A stretch of 64,000 nucleotides of DNA, taken from assembly GCA_902780915.1 (NCBI GenBank), contig CACZHK010000004.1, positions 28,396 to 92,395 on the forward strand, in the 5' to 3' direction. The translations under genes and the position numbers were made by a program. Every line of letters begins with the position of its first letter. Position 1 is the first letter of the stretch. This document shows positions 53,335 through 61,712 of the stretch, piece after piece. Source of the DNA: Pseudoselenomonas ruminantium. GTDB taxonomy: Bacteria > Bacillota > Negativicutes > Selenomonadales > Selenomonadaceae. Below the pieces are notes generated by a model. The model ran no database searches and was not told the DNA's origin. It was given only the letters and a program-made list of their open reading frames with translations.

Positions 53335-54249
53335 ATGCAGTATAATTTGGTAATGTTCATGAGCAAGGTCTGCTGCTGTCTGCCCCATGGCCTGCTTATG
53401 GCTGCAGGCAGGGTGCTGGGAAATCTCTACTACCTCCTGATCAAGAAGCAGAGGGAGAGGGCGGTGGCACAGATGATGCCAGCCCTGGGCATAAGTGAGG
53501 CAGAGGCCAGGAAACTGGTGAAGGAATCCTTCGTCAATCTGGCTCGCAATGTGCTGGAAATCCTCTACATGCCTGCCCTGACCAAGGAAAACTTCTCCAA
53601 GTACGTGGAGATTGACCACCTGGAGCGGATGGAGGAAGCCCTGGCCGAGGGCAAGGGCGTAGTGGTGCTCACTGGCCATGTCGGCACTTGGGAGTGGCTT
53701 TCTGCCGCCTTCACCATGAATGATATGCCTGTCACTGCCATTGCCAAGCCCCAGCCCAATATCCAGTACACCAATGCGCTGGACGACCTCCGCAAGACCA
53801 TCAATGTGCAGATTTTTTCCCGGGGCACCAGCGAGCTGATGGCGGCGGCTAGGGCACTGAAGGCCGGGAAGATCCTGGGCTTCCTGGCTGACCAGGACGG
53901 CGGCCCCGGCGGGGCTTTGATTGACTTTCTGGGCAAGCCTGCAGCCACTCCCATGGGGCCTGCGGTCTTTGCCCGCAAGTTCCATTCGCCTGTGCTGCCG
54001 GCCTTCATCATCAGGCAGCCGGATGGCAGGCACAGGGTGATCATCAAGGAAGTCATGCGCTACAAGGACACGGGCGACCCGGATAAGGACCTTTACGATT
54101 TCACCGTGGAGATGACCAAGATCCTTGAGACGGTGATCCGCGAGCATCCCACCCAGTGGCTGTGGTTCCAGAAGCGGTGGAATACTACGCCGGATATGAT
54201 GAAATCAGGCAAGCACCATACGGCGCTGTCCAAGGAGGAAAAGGCATGA
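53335..54249 (+). CDS. Lipid A biosynthesis acyltransferase, LpxL/LpxM family (copy 2)
   Basis: A 304-residue acyltransferase with an N-terminal hydrophobic region. The catalytic HxxxxE is HVGTWE (about residue 117) in VVLTGHVGTWEWLS. The family motifs FSRGTSELM, ILGFLADQDGGPGG and the C-terminal HPTQWLWFQKRWNTTP are present. It adds one of the secondary acyl chains to Kdo2-lipid IVA. The ATG at 53335 follows GGGAGAG by about 8 bases; an earlier in-frame start lies inside kdsC. Its stop overlaps the lptC start by 4 bp (ATGA). Confidence 0.93.
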   Translation: MQYNLVMFMSKVCCCLPHGLLMAAGRVLGNLYYLLIKKQRERAVAQMMPALGISEAEARKLVKESFVNLARNVLEILYMPALTKENFSKYVEIDHLERMEEALAEGKGVVVLTGHVGTWEWLSAAFTMNDMPVTAIAKPQPNIQYTNALDDLRKTINVQIFSRGTSELMAAARALKAGKILGFLADQDGGPGGALIDFLGKPAATPMGPAVFARKFHSPVLPAFIIRQPDGRHRVIIKEVMRYKDTGDPDKDLYDFTVEMTKILETVIREHPTQWLWFQKRWNTTPDMMKSGKHHTALSKEEKA

Positions 54250-54860
54250 ATAAAAGAGCCAAAGTCCTCACGGCAGCAGCGGTTGCCCTGGCTGTTGGCC
54301 TGATTGTCTGGGCTGTTGCCACAGTGCCGGATGCACCTGTGGTGAAGGAAAATCCAGAGCAAAAGACCATGACTTATGATGGCAATACCATCAGTGAGGA
54401 GAAGAATGGCAGGAAAATCTGGGAACTCACCGCTGACCATATGGAAGTGGACGTGAAAACCCAGGATATGAGCATGGAGGGCATTACGGGCCATTTCTAC
54501 GCCGAGAATGGGACTATCACGGATCTGAAGGCAGATAAGGGCGTTTATGGCGGCAAGAGCAAGGACGTAAAGCTTACAGGCAATATCAAGGTTACCAGCA
54601 GCGATGGCGCCATTCTCACCAGCAAGGAACTGGAGTGGCTGAACCAGAAGGAAATCCTCTCCGCCATAGGTGATGTGCGCGCGGTCAGGGAAGATGTCTT
54701 TCTTACCGCTGACAGGGTGGACAGCAGCGATGGCTTCAACAAGGTAAAGGCCACAGGCCATGCTCACGTAGAGCGCAATGAGGATAAGGCCAAGAAGATG
54801 GCCAAGGAAATGGCCAAAGAGCAGCCGAAGGAGCAAGCAGGGGGAAAAGCTGATGAATAA
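54246..54860 (+). CDS. lptC: LPS export ABC transporter periplasmic protein LptC
   Basis: A 204-residue protein with an N-terminal transmembrane helix (about residues 7-26) and one LptC/OstA-type beta-jellyroll domain (DGNTISEEKNGRKIWELTADHMEVD, KGVYGGKSKDVKLTGNIKV, LEWLNQKEILSAIG). LptC receives LPS from LptBFG and passes it to LptA. A Lys/Glu-rich tail closes the protein. AAGGAGG lies 7 bases before the ATG, and the gene is coupled at both ends: 4-bp overlap upstream, 8-bp overlap with lptA. Confidence 0.92.
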   Translation: MNKRAKVLTAAAVALAVGLIVWAVATVPDAPVVKENPEQKTMTYDGNTISEEKNGRKIWELTADHMEVDVKTQDMSMEGITGHFYAENGTITDLKADKGVYGGKSKDVKLTGNIKVTSSDGAILTSKELEWLNQKEILSAIGDVRAVREDVFLTADRVDSSDGFNKVKATGHAHVERNEDKAKKMAKEMAKEQPKEQAGGKADE

Positions 54861-55554
54861 GACAAAGATCATTGCCGCAGGGCTGGCACTCAGCCTGCTG
54901 ATTGGCGGAAGTTCCTGGGCACTGGCCGCAGGAAAAGGCGAGAAGAAGGAACCGGCTTCTTTGGACGCTGATACGGTGGAATACGATATGAAAACCGGGG
55001 AGATCACTGCTACTGACAACGTGCTCATGAAGCGTGGCGAGGCCAAAGTGGCAGGCCAGAAAGCAGCGTATAATCTCAATACCATGGATGGCTATGTGGT
55101 AGGCAATGTCATTGCCATCCGCGGCGATATACGCATTACCTGTGACAAGCTGATTTCTGACAAGGCAGAGCATATGCAGGCCATAGGCAAGGTGCATGGG
55201 ACTCAGCAGGATAAGGAGTTCACAGGGGAGAAGGTGGATTATTTCCCCCACCAGAATGACTATGTCAAGATTGAGAATGGCGGCACTGCCAAGAGCAAGG
55301 ACGGCATTTTCCGGGCTGACTATCTGGAAGGCTGGCTGAAGGACGAGCACTATGTGGGCGTGGGCAATGCCTATGTCAACAGCCCCACCAAGGACTTGGA
55401 AGCCGGCGGCGACAGGCTGGACTATTATGGCAAGGAAGAGGGCAAGGCCATCATGACCGGCCACGCCTGGGCTATCCAGGACAACAACACCCTGCATGGC
55501 AACAGGCTGATCCTGTATATGGCCAAAGATGGTTCGGCCAAGGTGAAGCAGTAA
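54853..55554 (+). CDS. lptA: LPS export periplasmic bridge protein LptA (OstA-like)
   Basis: A 233-residue OstA-family protein with signal peptide ([16 protein letters not shown], cleavage about residue 24). Repeated jellyroll strand units follow ([64 protein letters not shown]). LptA forms the periplasmic bridge for LPS toward LptD. The ATG at 54853 is placed by the GGGGAAAAG upstream sequence and signal peptide. It starts inside the end of lptC. Confidence 0.93.
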   Translation: MNKTKIIAAGLALSLLIGGSSWALAAGKGEKKEPASLDADTVEYDMKTGEITATDNVLMKRGEAKVAGQKAAYNLNTMDGYVVGNVIAIRGDIRITCDKLISDKAEHMQAIGKVHGTQQDKEFTGEKVDYFPHQNDYVKIENGGTAKSKDGIFRADYLEGWLKDEHYVGVGNAYVNSPTKDLEAGGDRLDYYGKEEGKAIMTGHAWAIQDNNTLHGNRLILYMAKDGSAKVKQ

Positions 55555-55579
55555 GAGTATTGAATTGGAGGACTTAGCT

Positions 55580-56299
55580 TTGCATATCGAAGCCAAGAAC
55601 CTGGTAAAGAGGTTCAAGGATCGTACCGTGGTGGACAGAGTTTCCCTGCGGGTGGAAAAAGGCGAGATAGTAGGCCTTTTGGGACCCAATGGGGCGGGAA
55701 AGACTACTAGCTTTTACATGATAGTGGGACTGGAGAGACCCGACTCCGGGGAAGTGAATCTCTCAGGAGTTGATATCGCCGGTATGCCCATGTACCGCCG
55801 CGCCCGGCTGGGAATTTCCTATCTGCCCCAGGAGGCTTCAATTTTCCGCAAGCTCACTGTGGAAGAAAATATCATGGCCATCCTGGAAACTACAGACCTA
55901 TCCAAAGCAGAGCAGCGGCATAAGTATGAGTCTTTGCTGGATGAATTCAATATCGGCCATGTGCGTGAGCGCAAGGGCACGGAACTGTCCGGCGGTGAGC
56001 GCCGCCGGGTGGAGATTGCCCGCTGCCTGGCCTTGGAGCCTCAGTTCATTTTGCTGGATGAGCCTTTCGCCGGCGTAGACCCTCTGGCAGTGGCGGACAT
56101 CCAGGAAATCATCCAGTATCTCAGGCAACGTGGCATGGGCATCCTCATCACCGACCACAATGTCAGAGAAACTCTGCATATCGTGGACCGGGCCTATATC
56201 CTCAACAATGGCAAGATACTTCTAGAAGGCGACAGCGACACCATCGCCAACAGTCCTATCGCCAAAAAGTTCTATCTGGGCGATAATTTCACGTTGTAA
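55580..56299 (+). CDS. lptB: LPS export ABC transporter ATPase LptB
   Basis: A 239-residue ABC ATPase. Walker [12 protein letters not shown] (about residues 37-47), Q-loop [19 protein letters not shown], signature [16 protein letters not shown] and Walker [17 protein letters not shown] are all present and typical of LptB. It powers extraction of LPS from the inner membrane with LptF/G. The TTG at 55580 has GGAGG eight bases upstream and is preferred to TTG 55565, which overlaps the ribosome binding site. Confidence 0.96.
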   Translation: MHIEAKNLVKRFKDRTVVDRVSLRVEKGEIVGLLGPNGAGKTTSFYMIVGLERPDSGEVNLSGVDIAGMPMYRRARLGISYLPQEASIFRKLTVEENIMAILETTDLSKAEQRHKYESLLDEFNIGHVRERKGTELSGGERRRVEIARCLALEPQFILLDEPFAGVDPLAVADIQEIIQYLRQRGMGILITDHNVRETLHIVDRAYILNNGKILLEGDSDTIANSPIAKKFYLGDNFTL

Positions 56300-56310
56300 G
56301 GAGCAGCAGG

Positions 56311-57411
56311 ATGAAACTGAGAATTTTAGACAAGTACATATTCAGGGAAATCTTTCTGTCCTTCATCTTTGGCATCTGCGCCTTCTCGGCGGTGTTCATA
56401 GGCTCGGGAACCCTTTTCAAGATTGCCAAGTTCATCACGGACTATGGGGCCTCCCTGTCGGCGGTGGTGAAAATCTTCGTTTTCAGCATGCCCAGCGTCA
56501 TTATCTGGACTTTTCCCATGTCCATGCTGTTGGCGACCTTGCTGACCTTTGGCAAGCTGTCCGGTTCTTCGGAAATCACGGCCATGAAGTCCTGCGGCGT
56601 GAGCTTCACCCGCATTGCCACTCCCGCCATCATCATGGGACTGGTGGTGAGCATCGGTGCTGTGCTTTTCAATGAGCATGTGGTGCCCTGGGCCAATTCG
56701 GCCTACAGCAATGTGCTCTACTATGAGATAGAGGGCAATACCACCATGCAATCCCAGGAGCATGTAATCCTGAAGGAAATCAAGGATGGCAAGATCCAGC
56801 GCCTGGTGTATTCCCGATTGTTTGAGGCTGAGACTGAGCGCCTGGTCGGGGTCACTATGCAGGAGTTCGACAAAGATGGCAATGTGAGCCATGTGGAGAA
56901 TGCAGAGTATGCGAAATGGGATGGCAAGGTCTGGACCATGCACAATGGCATCATCTACGATATAACTGATGGAGAGGGCAAAGCGGGCCACAGTTTCCGC
57001 TTTGACAGGCAAACCTTGCCTGTGGCGGCTACTCCCACGCAGGTTATAAGGACGCAGAAAGATCTCTCGGAGCTAACCATGAAAGAACTGAGGGCAGAGA
57101 TCAACATCATGAAGACCCAGTATGTGAATACCAACAAACTGGAGGCAGAGCTTTATCAGCGGGTCAGCGTGCCCATGGCCAGCCTTATCTTTGCCCTGGT
57201 GGGCGTGCCTCTGGGGCTTCAGCCCAACCGCAATTCGTCCTCAGCCGGCTTTGCCATGAGCGTGGTCATCATCTTCATATACTACGCTCTCATGACTATG
57301 GGCAATGCCCTGGCCCGCAGCGGTGCCATGGCTCCCCTGCTGGCAGTATGGATACCGAATATCGTGGGCCTTATGGTAGGCGGATTCCTCATCAGGAAAG
57401 CTTCCAAGTGA
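56311..57411 (+). CDS. LPS export permease LptF/LptG family (YjgP/YjgQ)
   Basis: A 366-residue permease with three hydrophobic helices in the first 120 residues, a periplasmic jellyroll domain (about 125-265), and three helices at the C-terminus. The start LRILDKYIFREIFLSFIFG and the central PMSMLLATLLTFGKLSGSSEITAMKSCGVS are diagnostic. Only one such gene follows lptB, whereas E. coli has lptF and lptG side by side. The partner may lie elsewhere or the protein may act as a homodimer. Start has AAGGAG. It ends the lpt run. Confidence 0.92.
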   Translation: MKLRILDKYIFREIFLSFIFGICAFSAVFIGSGTLFKIAKFITDYGASLSAVVKIFVFSMPSVIIWTFPMSMLLATLLTFGKLSGSSEITAMKSCGVSFTRIATPAIIMGLVVSIGAVLFNEHVVPWANSAYSNVLYYEIEGNTTMQSQEHVILKEIKDGKIQRLVYSRLFEAETERLVGVTMQEFDKDGNVSHVENAEYAKWDGKVWTMHNGIIYDITDGEGKAGHSFRFDRQTLPVAATPTQVIRTQKDLSELTMKELRAEINIMKTQYVNTNKLEAELYQRVSVPMASLIFALVGVPLGLQPNRNSSSAGFAMSVVIIFIYYALMTMGNALARSGAMAPLLAVWIPNIVGLMVGGFLIRKASK

Positions 57412-57461
57412 TTCAGCAGCATAAGCAGCAATAAATTTACCCGGGAAGGTGGCAGCAGCAG

Positions 57462-58697
57462 ATGTATGGTGTATTCCTCATAGCGGTTTTGATACTGACA
57501 GGCGGGGCCATTGCCTTCATAGGCGACCGTTTGGGCACCAAGATAGGCAAGAAGCGTCTGTCTATTCTTGGACTGCGTCCTCGGCATACCTCCATTATCG
57601 TCACCATCATTACCGGGGCGTTTATCACCACATTGACCTTTGCCGTCATGGCGGCGGCTTCAGAAAATGTGCGCACGGCTCTTTTTGGCATGGAAACGCT
57701 CAAGCAGCACATGGCGGAAATGCAGCAGAATATAGAAATGGCAGGACAGGAACTCCAGGCAGCCAGGGTGGAGAAAGAGGCGGCCGACAGTGCTCTTGGC
57801 CGCGCCAAGGAAGACGTGGAGAAACTCCAGGCCCAGCAGCAGGAACTGGAAGCTGTCTCCAAAGAACTGCAGGCGGGCAATGAGCTTCTGCAGCGGGAAA
57901 AAGAAGCCCTGCAAAGTGAAAAGGACAGCCTCAGTGCTGAAAACTTGTCCCTGCTGGCAGACAATGGCAGCCTGGCAGAGAATAACGAAAAACTCAGCAA
58001 GGACAACCTGAATCTGGAGCAGAATGCCCAGCGCCTGCGGGATGGCCTGATCACCATGCGCGAGGGAGATATCACCTTCCGGGCAGGAGAAATCCTGGCC
58101 AGCGGAGTCATCCAGGGCGATCGCACCCAGGAGGCGGTGGAAGCGGACCTCCAGTCCCTGGCCCAGCTGGCGAACCGCAACGTATCTGCCCGTCTGGGGG
58201 TAAATCAGACGGAGCAGGGGCTCTGGATTTATCAGCCTGAGGCAGAGGCGGCCATCAAGGCCATTGCGGAAAGTCCCCAGGACATGGTGGTGCGCATCGT
58301 GGCTGCCGGAAATCTGGTGCGGGGCGAGGTGGTTCGCGCTTCCCTTGAGCTTTACAAGAACAGCATCATCTACGCCAGCAAGGAACTGATCATAGCTAAG
58401 CCCTACAACTTGAGCCGTCATGATGAGGAGGAAGCCGAAATGGTGGCTATGGATTTCCTGATGAATGTCAATCAGGCGGCCGTGGCCAAGGGCATATTGC
58501 CGGACCCCATCCGTGGATCCGTGGGAGTCATTGAGGGGGCGCAGTTCTACAATCTGGTGCAGAACCTCCAGAGCTGCACTGACCACATCGTGCTCTCGGC
58601 CTACGCCCGCGATGCCACTGATGCCATGGGGCCGCTGCGCATTGACTTCAAGCTGGAGCCTGCCCAGGATGCCGATGGCATTTATCCCGTGAAGTGA
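57462..58697 (+). CDS. DUF3084 family membrane protein with long coiled coil
   Basis: A 411-residue protein of the DUF3084 family, of unknown function, found in cyanobacteria and Firmicutes. Two transmembrane helices occupy about residues 1-22 and 43-66, separated by the conserved cytoplasmic GDRLGTKIGKKRLSILGLRPRHTSI. A coiled coil runs from about 75 to 200 (LQAARVEKEAADSALGRAKEDVEKLQAQQQELE region), followed by a globular C-terminal domain. GAAGGTGGCAGCAGC precedes the ATG. It lies 51 bp after the lptF/G gene and 14 bp before the RuvC-like gene, so it is probably in the same transcript. Confidence 0.88.
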   Translation: MYGVFLIAVLILTGGAIAFIGDRLGTKIGKKRLSILGLRPRHTSIIVTIITGAFITTLTFAVMAAASENVRTALFGMETLKQHMAEMQQNIEMAGQELQAARVEKEAADSALGRAKEDVEKLQAQQQELEAVSKELQAGNELLQREKEALQSEKDSLSAENLSLLADNGSLAENNEKLSKDNLNLEQNAQRLRDGLITMREGDITFRAGEILASGVIQGDRTQEAVEADLQSLAQLANRNVSARLGVNQTEQGLWIYQPEAEAAIKAIAESPQDMVVRIVAAGNLVRGEVVRASLELYKNSIIYASKELIIAKPYNLSRHDEEEAEMVAMDFLMNVNQAAVAKGILPDPIRGSVGVIEGAQFYNLVQNLQSCTDHIVLSAYARDATDAMGPLRIDFKLEPAQDADGIYPVK

Positions 58698-58710
58698 AAG
58701 GCGGGCAAGC

Positions 58711-59112
58711 ATGAATATCATGGCAGTTGACCCGGGCAGGGACAAATGCGGCCTGGCAGTGATAGACGGTCAAGGGAAAGTCCTCTGGCGGCAAGTGATT
58801 GAAACTAGGGACTTGGAGAAAATCGCGCAGGAGAGGTCAGGGGAGTTTGCTCCTGCCTGCCTGATTCTGGGCAACGGCACTACCAGCAAGGCGGCGGCAG
58901 GACGGCTGAAGGCAGTCCTGCCGGACTTGCCCTTGAAGGTGGTGGACGAATATCGCACCACAGAGGAAGCCAAGAAGCTCTACTGGCAGGTGAATCCCCC
59001 CAAGGGATGGCGCAGGCTCCTGCCCGTCACCATGCAGGTGCCGCCGGAGCCGGTGGATGACCTGGTGGCGGTGATACTGGCCCGCCGTGAACTGGAGAAG
59101 GGAACTGTGTAA
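58711..59112 (+). CDS. RuvC/YqgF-like RNase H-fold resolvase-like protein
   Basis: A 133-residue protein with an RNase H-like fold: MNIMAVDPGRDKCGLAVID holds the first catalytic Asp, CLILGNGTTS follows, VVDEYRTTEEAKKLYW holds the central acidic residues, and PVDDLVAVILARRELE the final ones. It resembles the pre-16S rRNA nuclease/Holliday-junction resolvase-like group, including small clostridial homologues, more than canonical 160-residue RuvC. The substrate is not known. Its start is 14 bp after the DUF3084 gene with AAAGG upstream. Confidence 0.8.
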   Translation: MNIMAVDPGRDKCGLAVIDGQGKVLWRQVIETRDLEKIAQERSGEFAPACLILGNGTTSKAAAGRLKAVLPDLPLKVVDEYRTTEEAKKLYWQVNPPKGWRRLLPVTMQVPPEPVDDLVAVILARRELEKGTV

Positions 59113-59124
59113 GGAGGAAGCTGA

Positions 59125-59583
59125 ATGGGAGAGAAGCAGAGCCGTCCGGGCTGGACTGAGTATTTCCTGGACATAGCCGCCGCAGTAGGCAAGCGGGCCA
59201 CCTGCCTGCGCCGCCGCTACGGAGCCATCATCGTGAAGGATAGGATAATCATCAGCACCGGCTACAACGGTGCCCCCAGAGGTGAGGCCAACTGCATCGA
59301 CACGGGGCTCTGCGAGCGGGAGCGCTTGAAAGTCCCCAAGGGGCAGAACTACGAACTGTGCGTAGCCGTCCACGCTGAGCAGAATGCCATCATCAACGGC
59401 GACCCGGCTCTGATGGAAGGCGCCACTATCTATATCGTAGGCTACAACGCCGACGGCACCCTGGCCTCCGGCAAGCCCTGCCTCCTCTGCCGCAGGATGC
59501 TCCGCAACGCGAAGCTCTCCCAGGTGGTCTACTACGAGACAGACGGCAGCATTGTCACCGTGAAGCCAGAGGATATTGCTTGA
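59125..59583 (+). CDS. dCMP deaminase-like cytidine/deoxycytidylate deaminase family protein
   Basis: A 152-residue zinc deaminase. The catalytic motif HAEQNAI (about residues 93-99) supplies His and Glu, and PCLLCRRML (PCxxC) supplies the two Cys ligands. The N-terminal RPGWTEYFLDIAAAVGKRATCLRRRYGAIIVKD is typical of dCMP deaminases and ComEB. It converts dCMP to dUMP for thymidylate synthesis. AAGGAGG precedes the ATG. Hairpins and a strong terminator follow. Confidence 0.92.
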   Translation: MGEKQSRPGWTEYFLDIAAAVGKRATCLRRRYGAIIVKDRIIISTGYNGAPRGEANCIDTGLCERERLKVPKGQNYELCVAVHAEQNAIINGDPALMEGATIYIVGYNADGTLASGKPCLLCRRMLRNAKLSQVVYYETDGSIVTVKPEDIA

Positions 59584-59644
59584 TTTTATGATGGGGCACG
59601 GAAACAAGATGTTCCCGTACCCCATTGAAACACCAAGCAGAAGA

Positions 59645-59667
59645 TTTTGCCTACGGCAAAATTTGGA
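59645..59667 (+). terminator. Small hairpin after the deaminase gene
   Basis: TTTTGCC and GGCAAAA form a 7-bp stem with a TAC loop, followed by TTT; it could act as a weak terminator. A second stem (59589-59625, ATGGGG...CCCCAT) precedes it. Confidence 0.4.
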
Positions 59668-59690
59668 CAATTGTGTTATAGAAAAACGGG

Positions 59691-59735
59691 CCTCCCTGTG
59701 CTAGAATTTAGGCATAGGGAGGCTTTTATTTTCAG
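59691..59735 (+). terminator. Rho-independent terminator before the second Uma2 gene
   Basis: GCCTCCCT and AGGGAGGC form an 8-bp stem followed by TTTTATTTT. The loop contains TGCTAGAAT, which could also be an extended -10 element for the next gene. Confidence 0.65.
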
Positions 59736-59756
59736 TCATTCAAGGGGGCAGGAAAT

Positions 59757-60308
59757 ATGCAGGCTTTGGAAGATTATCAGAAGTCGGAACTGATTGACGG
59801 AGTGGTGTATGATATGAGCCCCGCCAATATGAAGCACATATTCATACAGGGAAATCTGTTTAACATTATCAGGAACTTTTTGCATGGCAAGCGTTGCAAG
59901 GTAATGTTTGAGGCTGAAGTGCGCTTTGATGAAAGGAACAAGTTTATTCCAGACATTGCCATTGTCTGCAAGCCCGAACAGATAAAGAGCAGCTACATTG
60001 ACGGTGCCCCGGACTTCGTGGCGGAGGTGCTTTCCCGCAGCACCAAGAAGCGCGACCTGACTTTGAAGATGCGGGTTTATGAGAAATATGGCGTCAAGGA
60101 ATACTGGATTGTCGATCCCAAGGCGGAGTCCATTGATGCGTACTTGCTGAAAGACGGGAAGTTTGAGCTTGATGAAACCTACCACAATATTTCCGACGAG
60201 GAGTGGGAAGAACTCAGCGAGGAGGAAAGGGCACAGGAGAGGCTGTCGTTGAAACTAAGCCTTTATGATGAACTGGAAATAAAGGTCAAAGATGTATTTG
60301 AAATATGA
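59757..60308 (+). CDS. Uma2 family (DUF820) PD-(D/E)XK nuclease-like protein, second copy
   Basis: A 183-residue Uma2 protein with the motif string FIPDIAIVCKPEQ, PDFVAEVLSRST, KMRVYEKYGVKEYWIVDPK, matching the nuclease fold of the family. It is a paralogue of 2146-2697, with the same length, the same opening pattern (DYxKSELIDGVVYDMSPAN) and the same C-terminal VKDVFEI. The sequence is more GC-rich than the first copy, closer to the local average, so the two are not a recent duplication. GGGGGCAGG lies before the ATG. The role is unknown. Confidence 0.86.
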   Translation: MQALEDYQKSELIDGVVYDMSPANMKHIFIQGNLFNIIRNFLHGKRCKVMFEAEVRFDERNKFIPDIAIVCKPEQIKSSYIDGAPDFVAEVLSRSTKKRDLTLKMRVYEKYGVKEYWIVDPKAESIDAYLLKDGKFELDETYHNISDEEWEELSEEERAQERLSLKLSLYDELEIKVKDVFEI

Positions 60309-60316
60309 ATATTACT

Positions 60317-60354
60317 CCGGCAGGTGCATTTGTGCTTGTCGGAGATATTTTTGC
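60317..60354 (+). terminator. Terminator after the second Uma2 gene
   Basis: CTCCGGCA...TGTCGGAG forms an imperfect stem followed by ATATTTTT. Confidence 0.65.
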
Positions 60355-60473
60355 ACATCATTTAGGTTGAGATAGTCAACTACCTCTGCGGTTTCTGACA
60401 GATACCATGTGATTTCCGACACTTTGTTGCTTTGCACTCAATCACAGCGGTAAGCTGGCGGCAGGATTTTTAA

Positions 60474-60502
60474 TTGACACTGGGATATCCTTGGGGTAGA
60501 AT
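60474..60502 (+). promoter_or_regulatory. Promoter of the WecA/TagO-like gene
   Basis: TTGACA (60474-60479), a 17-bp spacer and TAGAAT (60497-60502) lie 62 bp before the start codon. Confidence 0.8.
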
Positions 60503-60564
60503 ATGGTTGTTATTTAGGCAGTAGTGCCTTTGCTTTTGAAATTTGAAGGAGTGCGACTGAAGTT

Positions 60565-61617
60565 ATGCCGGATTATATGTTGGCGTTCGTCATTGCCGCC
60601 GGGATGGCGCTGTTGGTGACGCCGGGGGTTATTTGGTTGGCCAAGAAGACCGGGGCTCTTGATAAGCCCGATGCCCGCAAGGTGCATAAGAACCCCATTC
60701 CCCGCATTGGGGGGCTGGGCATTTACCTGGCCTTTATGGCTGCTATGGCTGCTGTGCTGCTGATGGTGGAGGTTGATGCCGAGGTGCGGCAGGAAATCAC
60801 CGGCCTTATGGTGGGGGGCAGCCTCATCGTAGCCTTGGGGCTGGTGGACGATTACACCAACCTGCCTGCCAAGGTGAAGCTCTTGGGGCAGATCGTGGCA
60901 GCCTGCGTGCTGGTGCTGGGGTTCGATGTGCGGATTGACTTCATCACCGACCCCTTTGGTGACTATCTGTTTTTGGAGTTCCTGGCAGTGCCGGCTACTA
61001 TCTTCTGGATTGTGGGGCTGACCAATACGGTGAACCTCATTGACGGCCTGGATGGACTGGCTGCAGGGGTTTCCTCCATCGCTGCTGTCACTATTTTCCT
61101 GGTGGCTTTGCAGCAGGGCTTCATGCTGGTGGCAGTGCTCACTGCGGCCCTGGCCGGGGCGGCCTTCGGCTTCCTTTATTACAATTTCAATCCTGCCCGC
61201 ATCTTCATGGGGGACACGGGCAGTATGTTCCTGGGCTTCATGCTGGCAGGCATTTCCGTCATCGGGGCGGTGAAGAGCGCCGCCACCATTGCCCTGATTG
61301 TGCCTATCCTGGCTCTGGGATTGCCCATCATGGACACCACCTTTGCCATCGTGCGCCGTTACCGCGGGGGGGTGCCCATCTTCAAGCCGGACAAGGGGCA
61401 TCTGCATCACAGGCTCCTTGACCTGGGCTTCACTCAGCGTCAGGCAGTGCTCCTGATGTATGTCATCAGCGCCCTGCTGGGCCTCAGTGCCGTGGCTCTC
61501 ACGGAGGTCAGTCCCCAGATGTCCATTGCCATTGTATGCGTGGTCATCTCGGTGGTGCTCTTCGGTGCCAAGAAAATCGGCATTTTCCATCTGAATGATT
61601 CTGCCCAGCAGCATTGA
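60565..61617 (+). CDS. Undecaprenyl-phosphate GlcNAc-1-phosphate transferase-like protein (WecA/TagO/RfE family)
   Basis: A 350-residue multi-pass membrane protein (about ten helices) of the MraY/WecA superfamily. Diagnostic segments are KVHKNPIPRIGGLGIY, LGLVDDYTNLPAKVKLLGQ (Asp-Asp), NTVNLIDGLDGLAAGVS, FNPARIFMGDTGSMFLGF and the cytoplasmic His motif PDKGHLHHRLLDLGF. The last identifies the UDP-GlcNAc-type (WecA/TagO) rather than MraY. It loads GlcNAc-1-phosphate on undecaprenyl phosphate to start O-antigen, enterobacterial-common-antigen or teichoic-type polymers. GAAGGAG precedes the ATG. wecB follows, which supports an amino-sugar surface polymer. Confidence 0.93.
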   Translation: MPDYMLAFVIAAGMALLVTPGVIWLAKKTGALDKPDARKVHKNPIPRIGGLGIYLAFMAAMAAVLLMVEVDAEVRQEITGLMVGGSLIVALGLVDDYTNLPAKVKLLGQIVAACVLVLGFDVRIDFITDPFGDYLFLEFLAVPATIFWIVGLTNTVNLIDGLDGLAAGVSSIAAVTIFLVALQQGFMLVAVLTAALAGAAFGFLYYNFNPARIFMGDTGSMFLGFMLAGISVIGAVKSAATIALIVPILALGLPIMDTTFAIVRRYRGGVPIFKPDKGHLHHRLLDLGFTQRQAVLLMYVISALLGLSAVALTEVSPQMSIAIVCVVISVVLFGAKKIGIFHLNDSAQQH

Positions 61618-61658
61618 GACGCAACAGTTGATTACGGCAAACTAATAAATGTAATCCC

Positions 61659-61690
61659 AATAAAGGCAGGTTTGTTCCCTGCCTTTATCT
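61659..61690 (+). terminator. Terminator between the WecA-like gene and wecB
   Basis: AAAGGCAGG pairs with CCTGCCTTT around TTTGTTC, followed by ATCTAT; it could allow partial read-through into wecB, which starts 23 bp later. Confidence 0.7.
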
Positions 61691-61712
61691 ATAGGGGAAA
61701 GGTGATAGATTT

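Noticed and set aside
59691..59735. TGCTAGAAT as promoter of the second Uma2 gene
   Set aside because: It lies in the loop of a strong GCCTCCCT/AGGGAGGC terminator and lacks a -35 box, so the terminator reading was preferred.
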